From positions 1-51,634 of the forward strand of contig JANXYJ010000071.1 of assembly GCA_025350105.1 (NCBI GenBank): a stretch of DNA of 51,634 nucleotides, in the 5' to 3' direction. Of the stretch, positions 40,373 through 49,806 are shown piece after piece. The notes beneath the pieces were generated by a model that did no database searches, was not told the origin of the DNA, and saw nothing but the letters and a program-made list of their open reading frames with translations. Position 1 is the first letter of the stretch; the number at the start of each line of letters is the position of its first letter. The position numbers were made by a program, and so were the translations under genes. This stretch comes from Terriglobia bacterium. Lineage in GTDB: Bacteria > Acidobacteriota > Terriglobia > Bryobacterales > Bryobacteraceae.

Positions 40373-43300
40373 AATTTGCAGCTTTGTTCCTGGCCGTTTT
40401 CTTTTTTGCGGTTCGCCCCTTTTGCCTTTCCGCCCAGGATGGCTCGTCCATCTCCGGACGCGTCACGGACCAAACCGGTACCGGCGTCTCCGGCGCCACC
40501 ATCACCGTGAAGCATGTGGAAACCGGAGCGGTGCGCACCGTTACCAGCAATGAGGCCGGCGACTTCACCGTTCTCGCCTTGCCCATCGGCCCCAAGGAAG
40601 TGCGCGCGGAAAAGGCGAACTTCAAAGCCGCCGTCCGCCTGGGCATCAATCTATCCGTGGGCCAGGAGGCCGTGGTCAATCTGCGCATGGAGGTTGGTGA
40701 TCTGGCGCAAACCGTCACCGTCTCCGCCGAAGCCCCACTGGTCAACACAACTGTCTCTTCCGTCGCCGGTTTGGTCGACGAACATCAGGTAAAAGAATTG
40801 CCGCTCAACGGCCGCAGCTTCGACAACCTGATCACCCTGAATCCCGGCGCCATCAATTACGGCCTGAAAAGCGCGCAGACCAGCACCAGCAACGGCAACA
40901 CTTTTTCCGTTTCCGGCCGCCGCCCCATGGACAATTTGTTTCTGTTGAACGGCGTTGAATACACCGGCTCCAGTCAATTGGCCATCACGCCCGGCGGCGT
41001 CAGTGGTGATCTGTTAGGCATCGACGCCGTGCGTGAATTCAACGTGCTCACAGAAACCTATTCGTCCGAATTCGGCAAACGCGCCGGCGCGCAGGTTACC
41101 GTAGTCACGCAATCGGGCAGCAATCAACTGCATGGCTCGGTTTTTGAATTTCTGCGCAACAGCAATCTCGACGCCCGTAATTTTTTCGATCAAAGTAGTG
41201 TCCCGCCCTTCCGCCGGAATCAGTTTGGCGGATCTCTCGGCGGGCCGTTGAAGAAAGACAAGCTTTTCGTGTTCGGCAACTATGAAGGCTTCCGCCAGGC
41301 GTTGGCCGTCACCAACGTAAGCGTGGTGCCGGACGATCAAGCCCGGCTTGGCAACCTGCCCAATGCGTCCACTGGTGTCTATACCAAAGTTGCAAATCTC
41401 AACAACGCAATGCTGCCCTTTTTCGCGCTGTGGCCCGTTGCCAATGGTCCCGAGTTGTTCGTGCCCTCCACCACTTCCGCCGGCACTTTAGTTCCCACCG
41501 GAACCGCCCGCGCCTTCTACAATCCGCGCCAGGCCATTCACGAAAACTTCGGAACCATGCGCGCCGACTACACCGAAGGTGCTCGCGATACCCTTTCCTT
41601 CGCCTACACCATTGACGACGGCAACAGCATCATCCCGCTGGCCGATCCTTTATTCAGTTCGGCAAATGTTTTGCGCAGTCAAGTGGCCAGCCTGAATCAA
41701 ACCCATATTTTTTCGCCGTCCACGCTGAACACCTTCACCGCCGGCTTTTCGCGGGCGGCGTTTAACTACGATTCAAACCAGCTGAACACGTTTCCGTCGA
41801 GCCTTGCGTTCGTCACTGGCCTTGGTCCCGGTGGCATCGTTATCGGCGGCGGAGCCACCACCACCGGCGCGGCTTCCATCACTTCAGCCGGCCCCAACAA
41901 CGCAGCGGGAGTTTCCAACCGCCGCAATCTGTTCACTCTCGCCGATAATTTTCAAATCGTCAAAGGCATTCATCAGTTGAGCTTCGGCGTCTGGTTCCAG
42001 CGCATGCAGGATAACGAAAACACGGCCTCCCGCCGTCCCGGCCAGGCCACCTTCACCAGTTTGACGACGTTTCTGCAGGGCACTTCCAGCAACTTCCAAG
42101 TCGTGCCCAATCCTACTGAGCTCGGCTGGCGTAGTCTGTTCGGAGCCTGGTTCGTCGAAGACTCGATCAAGCTGCGTTCGAATCTGACCATGCGATTCGG
42201 TCTGCGCCACGAGTTCACCACCGGCTTCAACGAAGTCTCCGGCCGCGCGGCCAACTACGTCGCCGCCAACAGCGTTCTGGTTACCACGCCTGTGGTCGGC
42301 AATTCACTCTTCAGTCAAAACAACGCCAAGAAACTTTTTGGCCCGCGTGTGGCTTTGGCCTGGGACCCGTTCCGCAACGGCTCAACCTCAGTCCGCGCCG
42401 GCTTCGGGACTTATTATTCCTTGATCGATAACCTGGCCTTCCTGGTCAATTCGCTGCCTCCTTATAACGCTGCGGCCACGTTTACCGGTGCCCTTTCCTC
42501 CTTCACTCCCATCACGCCGGGCGTCCAGCCGCCGCAGTCATGCGGGCCTGGCATTCCAACGCCGTGCAGTACGTTTGCTCCCCAAGGGGTACAGGCGGAC
42601 GCCAAAACACCCACCGTTCAGGAGTGGAACTTCACCATCGAGCAACGCGTTCCCGGCGACATGGTTTTGCGCGTGGGTTACGTGGGTTCCTTCGGTTATC
42701 ACGGTTTGTTGAGCGTGGACCCTAACTCCATTCCAGCCCAAATATGTTCCAGCGCCACTTGCACCACGGGAGGCAATGGCGCCGCGCGCGGCACGGTTTC
42801 CCAAGGCCAGCAATACCTTCCCGTCGGTGGCCGCCCCAATCCGTTTCTTTCCGGCGGCTTCTTCTGGTACACGGAAGGCAACAGCAGTTACAACGCGTTG
42901 CAAACCGATCTGCGCAAACGCCTGGGCCACGGCCTGCAGTTCCGCTTCAACTATACGTTCTCGAAGAATCTGGACATGAACTCCGGCCTGACGGGCGCGC
43001 AAGCCAACAATCAGGCACAGATGATTATGGACCGCAACGATCTGCGCCGCGACTGGGGCCCGTCGGCTTTGAACGTCAAACATCAGGTCAGCATCACCAC
43101 CAGCTATCTGCTTCCTTTCGGCAAGGGCCAGGCGATGCTGAAGAATACCGGCAGCGTTGGCAACCGCTTGATCGCCGGCTGGCAGGTGAGCACCATCGCC
43201 AGTTTGCTGAGCGGTTTCCCCCTCTCGCCGCAGATTGGCGCCAATCGTTCTGGCGACGGCGATACGCGCAATCCGGATCGCCCTTCGCTCAATCCGGCTT

Positions 43301-43638
43301 TCAGCGGCCCGGTTGTGTTGGGACAGCCTAATCAGTGGTTCAACCCGGCGGCGTTCATTCTCCCCACGGCGGGCACCTACGGCACGCTGGGCCGTAGCGT
43401 CTACACCGGTCCAGGCTTGACCAACGTTGATCTTTCCGTCACCAAGAATTTTGCGCTTTACGAAAAGTTGAATCTGGTGTTCCGCGCCGAAGCGTTTAAT
43501 CTTTTGAATCACACGAATTTCGGAACGCCCAACGCGATTGTTTTTTCGGGCACCGCCGTCAGTCCTTCGGCGGGGTTGATCACGTCCACCATCACCACGT
43601 CGCGGCAAATACAATTTAGCCTGAGAATGAGTTTTTAA
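40369..43638 (+). CDS. TonB-dependent outer-membrane receptor (Oar-like, carboxypeptidase-regulatory N-terminus)
   Basis: A 1089-aa outer-membrane protein. Signal peptide MKFAALFLAVFFFAVRP...SAQ, then a carboxypeptidase-regulatory beta-sandwich (about 25-105: SGRVTDQTGTGVSGATITVKH, VNLRMEVGDLAQTVTV), plug (VKELPLNGRSFDNLI, GRRPMDNLFLLNGVEY) and a long beta-barrel ending in RQIQFSLRMSF with terminal Phe. This architecture is common in Acidobacteriota and takes up large substrates such as glycans or peptides; the substrate is unknown. No TonB gene is in the window. It is coupled to the DUF58 gene and followed by ECF and kinase genes. Confidence 0.95.
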   Translation: MKFAALFLAVFFFAVRPFCLSAQDGSSISGRVTDQTGTGVSGATITVKHVETGAVRTVTSNEAGDFTVLALPIGPKEVRAEKANFKAAVRLGINLSVGQEAVVNLRMEVGDLAQTVTVSAEAPLVNTTVSSVAGLVDEHQVKELPLNGRSFDNLITLNPGAINYGLKSAQTSTSNGNTFSVSGRRPMDNLFLLNGVEYTGSSQLAITPGGVSGDLLGIDAVREFNVLTETYSSEFGKRAGAQVTVVTQSGSNQLHGSVFEFLRNSNLDARNFFDQSSVPPFRRNQFGGSLGGPLKKDKLFVFGNYEGFRQALAVTNVSVVPDDQARLGNLPNASTGVYTKVANLNNAMLPFFALWPVANGPELFVPSTTSAGTLVPTGTARAFYNPRQAIHENFGTMRADYTEGARDTLSFAYTIDDGNSIIPLADPLFSSANVLRSQVASLNQTHIFSPSTLNTFTAGFSRAAFNYDSNQLNTFPSSLAFVTGLGPGGIVIGGGATTTGAASITSAGPNNAAGVSNRRNLFTLADNFQIVKGIHQLSFGVWFQRMQDNENTASRRPGQATFTSLTTFLQGTSSNFQVVPNPTELGWRSLFGAWFVEDSIKLRSNLTMRFGLRHEFTTGFNEVSGRAANYVAANSVLVTTPVVGNSLFSQNNAKKLFGPRVALAWDPFRNGSTSVRAGFGTYYSLIDNLAFLVNSLPPYNAAATFTGALSSFTPITPGVQPPQSCGPGIPTPCSTFAPQGVQADAKTPTVQEWNFTIEQRVPGDMVLRVGYVGSFGYHGLLSVDPNSIPAQICSSATCTTGGNGAARGTVSQGQQYLPVGGRPNPFLSGGFFWYTEGNSSYNALQTDLRKRLGHGLQFRFNYTFSKNLDMNSGLTGAQANNQAQMIMDRNDLRRDWGPSALNVKHQVSITTSYLLPFGKGQAMLKNTGSVGNRLIAGWQVSTIASLLSGFPLSPQIGANRSGDGDTRNPDRPSLNPAFSGPVVLGQPNQWFNPAAFILPTAGTYGTLGRSVYTGPGLTNVDLSVTKNFALYEKLNLVFRAEAFNLLNHTNFGTPNAIVFSGTAVSPSAGLITSTITTSRQIQFSLRMSF

Positions 43639-43695
43639 GAGTTTAGTACTAGTACTTCCAGTACGAGCAACCCGTCACGCGGATTTCCCGCGGGG

Positions 43696-43701
43696 TATAA
43701 T
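43696..43701 (+). promoter_or_regulatory. -10 element upstream of the ECF gene
   Basis: A perfect TATAAT lies 26 bp before the ECF start; no good -35 is visible (cgtcac at 43673-43678, 17 bp upstream, is weak). It suggests that ECF-kinase can be transcribed separately from the receptor. A 12-bp palindrome AGTACTAGTACT at 43645-43656 lies further up. Confidence 0.4.
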
Positions 43702-43727
43702 CAGTATGCCCCCTGTTCCGGGCAGCT

Positions 43728-44312
43728 ATGAACGAAGGCGGAGAAGTTACACGCCTGTTAGGCGAAATCGGCAAGGGCCAAAAGGATGCGATCAACGATC
43801 TTTTGCCCCTGGTGTACGACGAACTGCACCGGTTGGCTCGCTCCTATTTCCGGCGCGAGCGCGGCGAGCACACGTTGCAACCCACTGCGTTGGTCCACGA
43901 GGCCTATATTCGCCTGGTTGACCAACGGGCTCCGCTCGAAAGCCGTGGGCATTTTATGGCGGTGGCCGCTACGCAAATGCGCCGCATTCTGCTCGATTAC
44001 GCCCGTAAACACCGCGCCGCCCGCCGCGGTGGCGACGGCCAAAAAGTTATGCTGGAAGATACCATGGCCATTTCCGAACAGCAGCCGGTGGATATGATCT
44101 TGCTGGATGCCGCGTTGCATAAACTGGAAACTCTGGATGGCAGCCAGGCCCAGTTGATTGAATTGCGTTTTTTTGGCGGCCTGTCGATTGAAGAAACCGC
44201 CGACATCATGGGCGTTTCGCCGGCCACCGTGAAACGCAGTTGGAGTTCCGCGCGTGCCTTTTTGCATCGCGAAATCAGCGGCGTGCAACGTTCTACCGCA
44301 GGTTTGTCGTAA
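43728..44312 (+). CDS. ECF RNA polymerase sigma factor (TIGR02999-like)
   Basis: A 194-aa sigma factor. Region 2: LVYDELHRLARSYFRRERGEHTLQPTALVHEAYIRLVD; region 4: DGSQAQLIELRFFGGLSIEETADIMGVSPATVKRSW. This is the Acidobacteriota/Planctomycetota type often paired with Ser/Thr kinases. The gene lies 16 bp before the kinase gene. Without a visible anti-sigma factor, phosphorylation by the kinase is a plausible control, but that is inference. Confidence 0.92.
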   Translation: MNEGGEVTRLLGEIGKGQKDAINDLLPLVYDELHRLARSYFRRERGEHTLQPTALVHEAYIRLVDQRAPLESRGHFMAVAATQMRRILLDYARKHRAARRGGDGQKVMLEDTMAISEQQPVDMILLDAALHKLETLDGSQAQLIELRFFGGLSIEETADIMGVSPATVKRSWSSARAFLHREISGVQRSTAGLS

Positions 44313-44328
44313 CTAAATTTCGTCGATC

Positions 44329-46353
44329 ATGTCTTCTCCAGCGCCAGCTCCGAAAAGCCCGGCTCCGAACCCAGCCGCCCATGTGGACTCGCCAGCCAAG
44401 CGGTTGGCCGACGCACCTGCGATGACCCCCGAACGCTGGGCCAAAATCCGCCAGACGTTTGAAACCGCGCTTGATCGTCCCGCGAAAGATCGCGTGGCGT
44501 TTCTGCACTTCTCCTGCGCGGCCGACGAGGATCTTCGTCAACAGGTAGAAACGCTGTTGGCAAGTCACGATGAATCCGGCGATTTCCTGGATTCGCCCGT
44601 GGTTCAGTTGGCCGATTTCATTGCCGCCGATGCCGTGCTTTCGGAAACCGTGGAGCAGGGAAGCCGGGCCGGAATCAGTTCGCTCACCGGCACCGGGGGC
44701 CGCAATCGCACGGTGGACGATCTGCAGGGCTATCGCGTCGGGCCCTACGAGTTTGAACGCTGCATTGGCCGTGGCGGCATGGGTTCGGTGTGGCTGGCCA
44801 CCCGTTCCGATCGCGAGTATAAAAAACAGGTAGCCGTGAAAGTGGTTCGCCACGGCATGGATTCGCAGGAAATTCTACGCCGCTTTCGGTTGGAACGCCA
44901 GATGTTGGCCAACCTGGAACATCCCAACATTGCTCGCTTGATCGACGGCGGCTCCACCGCCGAAGGCATGCCGTTCCTGGTGATGGAGTACGTGGAAGGC
45001 ACGCCCATCGATCATTACTGCGAATCGCATCAGCTTACGGTGAATCAACGGCTGGAGCTGTTCCGCCAGGTGTGCGCTTCGGTCCAGTACGCGCATCAGA
45101 ATCTGATCGTGCACCGCGATATTAAGTCCGGCAACATCCTGGTCAACTCTGAAGGTGTGCCCAAGCTGCTGGATTTCGGTATCGCCAAATTGGTGGACCA
45201 GGACAACAGCAATATGAGCAGCCTGTCCATCGATCTTTCGCAAACGCTGCCCCATCTGCGCCCGATGACGTTGGACTATGCCAGCCCCGAACAAGTACGC
45301 GGCGACACCATCACCACCGCAACCGACGTCTACTCACTCGGCGTTTTGCTGTACAAATTGTTAAGCGGCAAGATGCCGCACGGCAATGATGCGCACTCCT
45401 TCGCCACCATGCAATACGCCATCCGTGAGCAGGAGCCCTTGCGGCCCAGCCTGGCGGTGATGAGCGGCGAGAGCGCCAAAATTCCCTCGGCTTCGCAACA
45501 CTTGAAAATCCCCGAAGGGAAATTCCTCAGCACAACCGCCGAGGACGCGCAAGAGCAGGCGTTACTCCAGAAAGCCCGCCGCCGGCTGCGCCAAAGACTT
45601 GCGGGAGATTTGGACGCCATCATCATGAAGGCGATGCAAAAGGATCCCAAGCAGCGCTACACCTCGGCCGATCATCTTTCCGAAGACATTCGCCGCTATC
45701 TGGAACTGATGCCCATCAAGGCGCGGCCCGATACCGCCAGTTATCGTTTCACCAAGCTGATCCGCCGCAACCGCGCCGCAGCGGTGGTGGCAACTTTGTT
45801 GACGCTGGCGATGATCGTCACTACCATCGCTTCTTACTCTTATGCGCAGCGTTCAAAAGTAGAACGACGTTCGGAGGAGGCCCGGGATCTTACCATCCGG
45901 CGCCAGTTGATGCGGGCACAAAACGAGTTGGGTTTAGCCAAGGCTGCGGCGGGCGATTTCGCAACTGCGTATGAAGCGTTCAATCTGGCAGTGGCTGCAG
46001 CACAGGATTTGTCGAAGGTGGAAAGCGATCTGCCCGGTGGACCCACCGCGAACACGCGGCTGATGTTGGCCGAAACCAATGCGAACCTGGGAAAAGTGTT
46101 GCTGGAAAGCGGTGCCAAGCAAGGCGCGCTGGAAAAGCTCACCAAGGCGCGGGATTACTATCAAGCAATTCTGGCACACCAAAGCAACGGGACAAGCGCC
46201 GCCGCTGAAGAAAAAGACGTTCGCCAAGCCCAGCAAGCCGTGATTCATTGGATGGAAAAAGCCGGGGCGGCGGGGATGGAAAAAGCCGGGGCGGCGGCCG
46301 GCGGAGATGGGAAGGGGCAAGCCAGTGCGACGACGGCTGCTCCGCTCAAATAG
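44329..46353 (+). CDS. Membrane-bound serine/threonine protein kinase
   Basis: A 674-aa protein with all kinase features: glycine loop GRGGMGSVW (147-155), K171 in AVKVV, HRDIKSGNILVN (catalytic D264 in HRD) and DFG (282-284), then ASPEQVRG and the C-lobe to about 470. N-terminal 135 residues hold TPERWAKIRQTFETALD, typical for kinases of this group. One transmembrane helix (about 482-504, AAVVATLLTLAMIVTTIASY) leads to an external part of about 165 residues with TPR-like helices (FATAYEAFNLAVAAAQDL), where the signal may be sensed. The end has an 8-residue duplication. 16 bp after the ECF gene. Confidence 0.95.
   Translation: MSSPAPAPKSPAPNPAAHVDSPAKRLADAPAMTPERWAKIRQTFETALDRPAKDRVAFLHFSCAADEDLRQQVETLLASHDESGDFLDSPVVQLADFIAADAVLSETVEQGSRAGISSLTGTGGRNRTVDDLQGYRVGPYEFERCIGRGGMGSVWLATRSDREYKKQVAVKVVRHGMDSQEILRRFRLERQMLANLEHPNIARLIDGGSTAEGMPFLVMEYVEGTPIDHYCESHQLTVNQRLELFRQVCASVQYAHQNLIVHRDIKSGNILVNSEGVPKLLDFGIAKLVDQDNSNMSSLSIDLSQTLPHLRPMTLDYASPEQVRGDTITTATDVYSLGVLLYKLLSGKMPHGNDAHSFATMQYAIREQEPLRPSLAVMSGESAKIPSASQHLKIPEGKFLSTTAEDAQEQALLQKARRRLRQRLAGDLDAIIMKAMQKDPKQRYTSADHLSEDIRRYLELMPIKARPDTASYRFTKLIRRNRAAAVVATLLTLAMIVTTIASYSYAQRSKVERRSEEARDLTIRRQLMRAQNELGLAKAAAGDFATAYEAFNLAVAAAQDLSKVESDLPGGPTANTRLMLAETNANLGKVLLESGAKQGALEKLTKARDYYQAILAHQSNGTSAAAEEKDVRQAQQAVIHWMEKAGAAGMEKAGAAAGGDGKGQASATTAAPLK
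46252..46299 (+). repeat. 24-bp tandem duplication at the 3' end of the kinase gene
   Basis: Two copies (46252-46275, 46276-46299) encode MEKAGAAG and MEKAGAAA, differing only in the last two bases, and the frame is kept. Confidence 0.92.
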
Positions 46354-46526
46354 GTCCTCAAAAACAAGGACGCTTTGGAATCCTGAAAAAACGGCGGGGC
46401 TGGCTAGGTTCTGCGGACCCGCCAGGCCCTGCCGGACGCTTTCGCATCCGATCCTCCGACCGCCGTCCTCCCCGACTCCAAAATGGTTCAGACAATAGAG
46501 AACGCGCGATCAGGCAAGAAAGTAGC

Positions 46527-47555
46527 TCAATTTGCCGGGAAATTATCTTGTAGTTTTTGAAGTACAGCCAGCGCTCGCCCGGAATCAATGGCTTCCGACG
46601 CCAGGACCATCGCATTACCAGGACTATCAGAACTATTAGAAAGCATTAAGCCGGCGGCTGCGTTGATCAAAGCGATGTCGCGCTTCGGCCCGTAGTCCCC
46701 TTGCAGAATCTCCAGTGTAATCTTTGCGTTGTCCAGCGCACCGCCGCCGGCCAACTGCCCCAGCGTCGCTCGCGGAATGCCGAAATCCGCGGGTTCCCAC
46801 TGATGGTGCTCAATTCCCTTAAACTCTGTTACTTCGAACACTTGCGTACTACCAATGCTGCTTACCTCATCCAATCCACCGTCGTCAGCAGAGATTCCGT
46901 GAACAACATATGAATGCTGGGTACCCAGTTGTTGCAGCGCCTGGGCCATCGTGCGTGCGGTCTCAACCGATGGAGCGCCGATCAGTTGCCGCTGCGCTCC
47001 CGCGGGATTCGCCAACGGGCCTAACAGATTAAAAATGGTGCGCAGCTTCAGTTCACGGCGCACCGGCTGCACATGTTTCATCGCCGGATGCAGATGCGGA
47101 GCATACAGAAAACCCAGGCCGATTTCGTGAACCGCGCGCACCGCTTCGTCCGCCGTCATCGCAATGCGGACACCCAACGCTTCCAGAACATCGGCGCTGC
47201 CCACTCTCCCCGAGATTGCCCGGTTGCCATGCTTGGCGACACGCGCACCGGCACCGGCCATGATGATGGCGGCGACGGTAGAAATATTGAACGTACCCGC
47301 GCCATCGCCCCCGGTACCAACGATGTCAATAACATCAGGGCCGGCATTCACGTGAACGCATTTTTCGCGCATGGCGCGGGCGCAACCGGCCAGCTCATCC
47401 GCGGTTTCGCCCTTCATCTTAAGCGCCACCAAAAAGGCGGCGATTAAAGCGTCGGGCACGCAGCCATCGAGGATCACTCTCATTGCCTGCTGCGCTTGAT
47501 CGGAGGTGAGGTTCCTGCCCGCGGTCACATCGTGGAGAAACGGAAGCAGAGACAT
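46527..47555 (-). CDS. trpD: Anthranilate phosphoribosyltransferase
   Basis: A 342-aa enzyme that joins anthranilate and PRPP in tryptophan synthesis. Features: VGTGGDGAGTFNIST (79-93, PRPP-binding Gly loop), KHGNRAISGRVGSADVLEALGV (usual GNRSxSS; here Ala and Gly replace two serines), and FLYAPHLHPAMKHVQPVRRELKLRTIFNLLGPLANPA. The length is normal. No other trp gene is here; it is 23 bp downstream of the DUF3052 gene on the minus strand, probably in one operon. Confidence 0.94.
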   Translation of the reverse strand: MSLLPFLHDVTAGRNLTSDQAQQAMRVILDGCVPDALIAAFLVALKMKGETADELAGCARAMREKCVHVNAGPDVIDIVGTGGDGAGTFNISTVAAIIMAGAGARVAKHGNRAISGRVGSADVLEALGVRIAMTADEAVRAVHEIGLGFLYAPHLHPAMKHVQPVRRELKLRTIFNLLGPLANPAGAQRQLIGAPSVETARTMAQALQQLGTQHSYVVHGISADDGGLDEVSSIGSTQVFEVTEFKGIEHHQWEPADFGIPRATLGQLAGGGALDNAKITLEILQGDYGPKRDIALINAAAGLMLSNSSDSPGNAMVLASEAIDSGRALAVLQKLQDNFPAN

Positions 47556-47578
47556 GGGAATGTTTTATGATCGCGCAC

Positions 47579-48382
47579 TTATGTGGCTCCCTTCTTCATG
47601 ACGCTCTTCTTCACAGCGAACAGCATGCCGCTCCAGGTGGAATCGAGCGAGCAGATTTTGTAGTCGACCAGTCCCATGGCAAGCGCCGTTTCGCGAGCCG
47701 TGTTGCCGTTGAACAAACGGTCGCCCTTCTTCCATATGATCCAGAGCTTGCTGCGCTTGGCAAATACCCGATGTTGCATGAGGTCAAATTGGAAGCTGGC
47801 TGGCTCACGGACAAACCAGAGGGTGATGGGGCAGGCTGCGGTCTCATCAAATTCGACATCCCGCGGCAACTCTCCCAGCACCTTAATAAGTTGCGCTGGC
47901 GGATCGATCAGGCGAACGCGCATTCCGTCGCCGATGCCAAGTTTCTGCGCCGTCGTGCGTGCGCCGTAGCTCTGCATCATGGCAGGCGGAACGACGGGCT
48001 GTAATACCGGCGTGTCTGGTGTTAGGAAAGGCGTGATGGCTTGCTTTAACGCGGCAACCAGGCGCCGGTGCGTGGTGAAGATCGCGTCGGGGAGTTGCTG
48101 TTTTACCATCGCCACTTTTTCTGCTACGCCATCCACGAAGATGACAGGAATGTGCCGCGTGCTTTTCGATCCGCGTAACCAACTGCCCACCGCGCGTCCG
48201 AGTGAGGGCAAACGGGAAAGATCGATCACCACAGCGCAAGCGGAGGACATCGCGCGCACGGAAAGTCCGCCGCCTTGCACGTGATGCACTACTGCATAGC
48301 CCGCTTTTTCCAGTTTGGCCAGCAACGGCGCGGCTTCGTCTTTATTCCAGTGAAAGAGATGAATCGAGGGCCTGACGGGCAT
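47579..48382 (-). CDS. Receiver-like plus DUF3052 fusion protein
   Basis: A 267-aa protein when started at ATG 48382 (PVRPSIHLFHWN), which sits 22 nt after a TATAAT element; ATG 48406 is also possible. The N-terminal 110 residues look like a receiver fold (CAVVIDLSRLPSLGRAVG, IPVIFVDG) with an Asp at the phosphoacceptor strand end, but other pocket residues are unclear. The C-terminal about 135 residues match DUF3052 (AQKLGIGDGMRVRLIDPP, KLWIIWKKGDR, LVDYKICSLDSTWSGMLF). The function of DUF3052 is unknown. It is upstream of trpD (23 bp) and divergent from a DUF2103-like gene. Confidence 0.75.
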   Translation of the reverse strand: MPVRPSIHLFHWNKDEAAPLLAKLEKAGYAVVHHVQGGGLSVRAMSSACAVVIDLSRLPSLGRAVGSWLRGSKSTRHIPVIFVDGVAEKVAMVKQQLPDAIFTTHRRLVAALKQAITPFLTPDTPVLQPVVPPAMMQSYGARTTAQKLGIGDGMRVRLIDPPAQLIKVLGELPRDVEFDETAACPITLWFVREPASFQFDLMQHRVFAKRSKLWIIWKKGDRLFNGNTARETALAMGLVDYKICSLDSTWSGMLFAVKKSVMKKGAT

Positions 48383-48404
48383 AAGATTGGTGCAGCGTAA
48401 AATC

Positions 48405-48410
48405 ATTATA
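48405..48410 (-). promoter_or_regulatory. -10 element for the DUF3052-trpD operon
   Basis: A perfect TATAAT on the minus strand, 22 nt before ATG 48382. It overlaps the plus-strand start codon of the DUF2103-like gene (ATG 48410), so the two divergent genes share sequence here. Confidence 0.45.
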
Positions 48411-48706
48411 TGGCGCACGCCAAAGGTCTTCTGAAAGGCAACAAGTTTAATGGCCGGCATTCCACGGTGATCCCAAGTGCGATTCCCGCGGTGGAGGCCG
48501 CGAAAGCTTGTGTTCATGTGACGAAAATTGCATTGGGGATCATCACGCCCACCAAGGTTTCCGAAGAGCGGCTGAAGTTCACCAAGGCCAGCGGGGCGTT
48601 GAAAATGCAGGTGCGCGGAACCCATGCCGTGCAAATTTTTTGGCTGTACACCAATCGCCCGGATGAAGTGATTGACGAGTTGATGGCCAAGTGGGATGAG
48701 CGTTAG
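48410..48706 (+). CDS. DUF2103-like small protein
   Basis: A 98-aa basic protein. GRHSTVIPSAIPAVEAAKA with a conserved His-Ser-Thr, TKIALGIITPTKV, GALKMQVRGTHAVQIFWLYTN match the pattern of DUF2103, a predicted metal-binding family of cyanobacteria and other bacteria. The assignment is by pattern only. It starts in the promoter of the divergent DUF3052 gene and is followed by ltaE, 21 bp downstream. Confidence 0.65.
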   Translation: MAHAKGLLKGNKFNGRHSTVIPSAIPAVEAAKACVHVTKIALGIITPTKVSEERLKFTKASGALKMQVRGTHAVQIFWLYTNRPDEVIDELMAKWDER

Positions 48707-48727
48707 GAAAGAACAGGGAGAGTATAC

Positions 48728-49774
48728 ATGATTGATCTACGCAGCGACACTTGCAGCCAGCCGACGCCTGAGATGCGGCATGCCATGGCCAACGCGCCCG
48801 TGGGCGATGACGTTTACGGCGGCGATCCGACTGTGAAGGAATTGGAATCCGAAGTGGCCGCGCTGCTGGGAACCGAGGACGCGGTATATGTGCCGTCGGG
48901 AACCATGTCGAATCAGATTGCGGTGCGCACGCATACGGTGCCCGGCGATTCTGCGCTGTTCGATCAAAACGCACATGTGTATTTGATCGAAAGCGGGGGA
49001 GTGGCTGTGCACTCCGGCGTTTTGCCGCGGCTGTTGCCTGGAATACGCGGGGTGTTCACCAGTGATGACGTGCGCGCGATGTTTGGCGTATCGCATCGTT
49101 TTTATCCGACGACGGTGAACGCTCCGTTGAAATTATTGTGCGTGGAGAATACGCATAACTTGGGCGGCGGAAAGATTTGGGGTGTGGATCAGATGAAAGC
49201 CGTTACCGATGTTGCGCGGGAACGCGGGCTGGCGACGCATCTAGATGGAGCGCGCTTGTGGAACGCAGCTGCTGCAACCGGAATACCTGAGAAGACCTTT
49301 GCCCAATATTTCGACAGCATCAGTGTTTGTTTTTCAAAAGGCCTGGGCGCGCCGGTAGGTTCGGCGTTGTGCGGCAAGCGCGAATTCATCACGCGCGCGC
49401 GGCGATTCAAGCAACAATTTGGCGGCGGGTTTCGACAAGCAGGTATCATCGCGGCGGGGGCGCTGCATGCGATCCGGCATCATCGCGCAAGGCTGGTGGA
49501 AGATCACGCCAACGCAAAACACTTGGCAAAGGGCATCAGCAAGGTTCATGGCATCGAGTTAGACGTGGCGACAGTGGAGACCAACATCGTGCGCTTCAAA
49601 TTGACCAGCATGCCGTCGGTCGAATTTGTAGATCGCGTGTATGAGAAGGGTCTGCACGTGTTGCCGTCGGGCCAGGATGGAGTGCGGGCGTTGACATACC
49701 TGGGCATTTCGCGTGAACAGGTGGATGGGGCGGTGCAAATCATCAAGGCTGTACTGAGCGAAGTGCCGCGCTAA
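48728..49774 (+). CDS. ltaE: Low-specificity L-threonine aldolase
   Basis: A 348-aa PLP enzyme that splits L-threonine or allo-threonine into glycine and acetaldehyde. Features: [15 protein letters not shown] at the start, [31 protein letters not shown] (D of PLP binding) and the PLP lysine K204 in [14 protein letters not shown]. It starts after a GGGAG ribosome site (about 8 nt). Length is normal. Confidence 0.96.
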   Translation: MIDLRSDTCSQPTPEMRHAMANAPVGDDVYGGDPTVKELESEVAALLGTEDAVYVPSGTMSNQIAVRTHTVPGDSALFDQNAHVYLIESGGVAVHSGVLPRLLPGIRGVFTSDDVRAMFGVSHRFYPTTVNAPLKLLCVENTHNLGGGKIWGVDQMKAVTDVARERGLATHLDGARLWNAAAATGIPEKTFAQYFDSISVCFSKGLGAPVGSALCGKREFITRARRFKQQFGGGFRQAGIIAAGALHAIRHHRARLVEDHANAKHLAKGISKVHGIELDVATVETNIVRFKLTSMPSVEFVDRVYEKGLHVLPSGQDGVRALTYLGISREQVDGAVQIIKAVLSEVPR

Positions 49775-49806
49775 CGATTGTCCTGCGCGGACAACGCACG
49801 GCTCTC

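Noticed and set aside
42538-43614. Long minus-strand ORF of 358 codons
   Set aside because: It lies wholly antisense to the TonB receptor, whose family motifs are clear. The product is Arg/Ala/Gly-rich, as expected from a GC-rich shadow frame.
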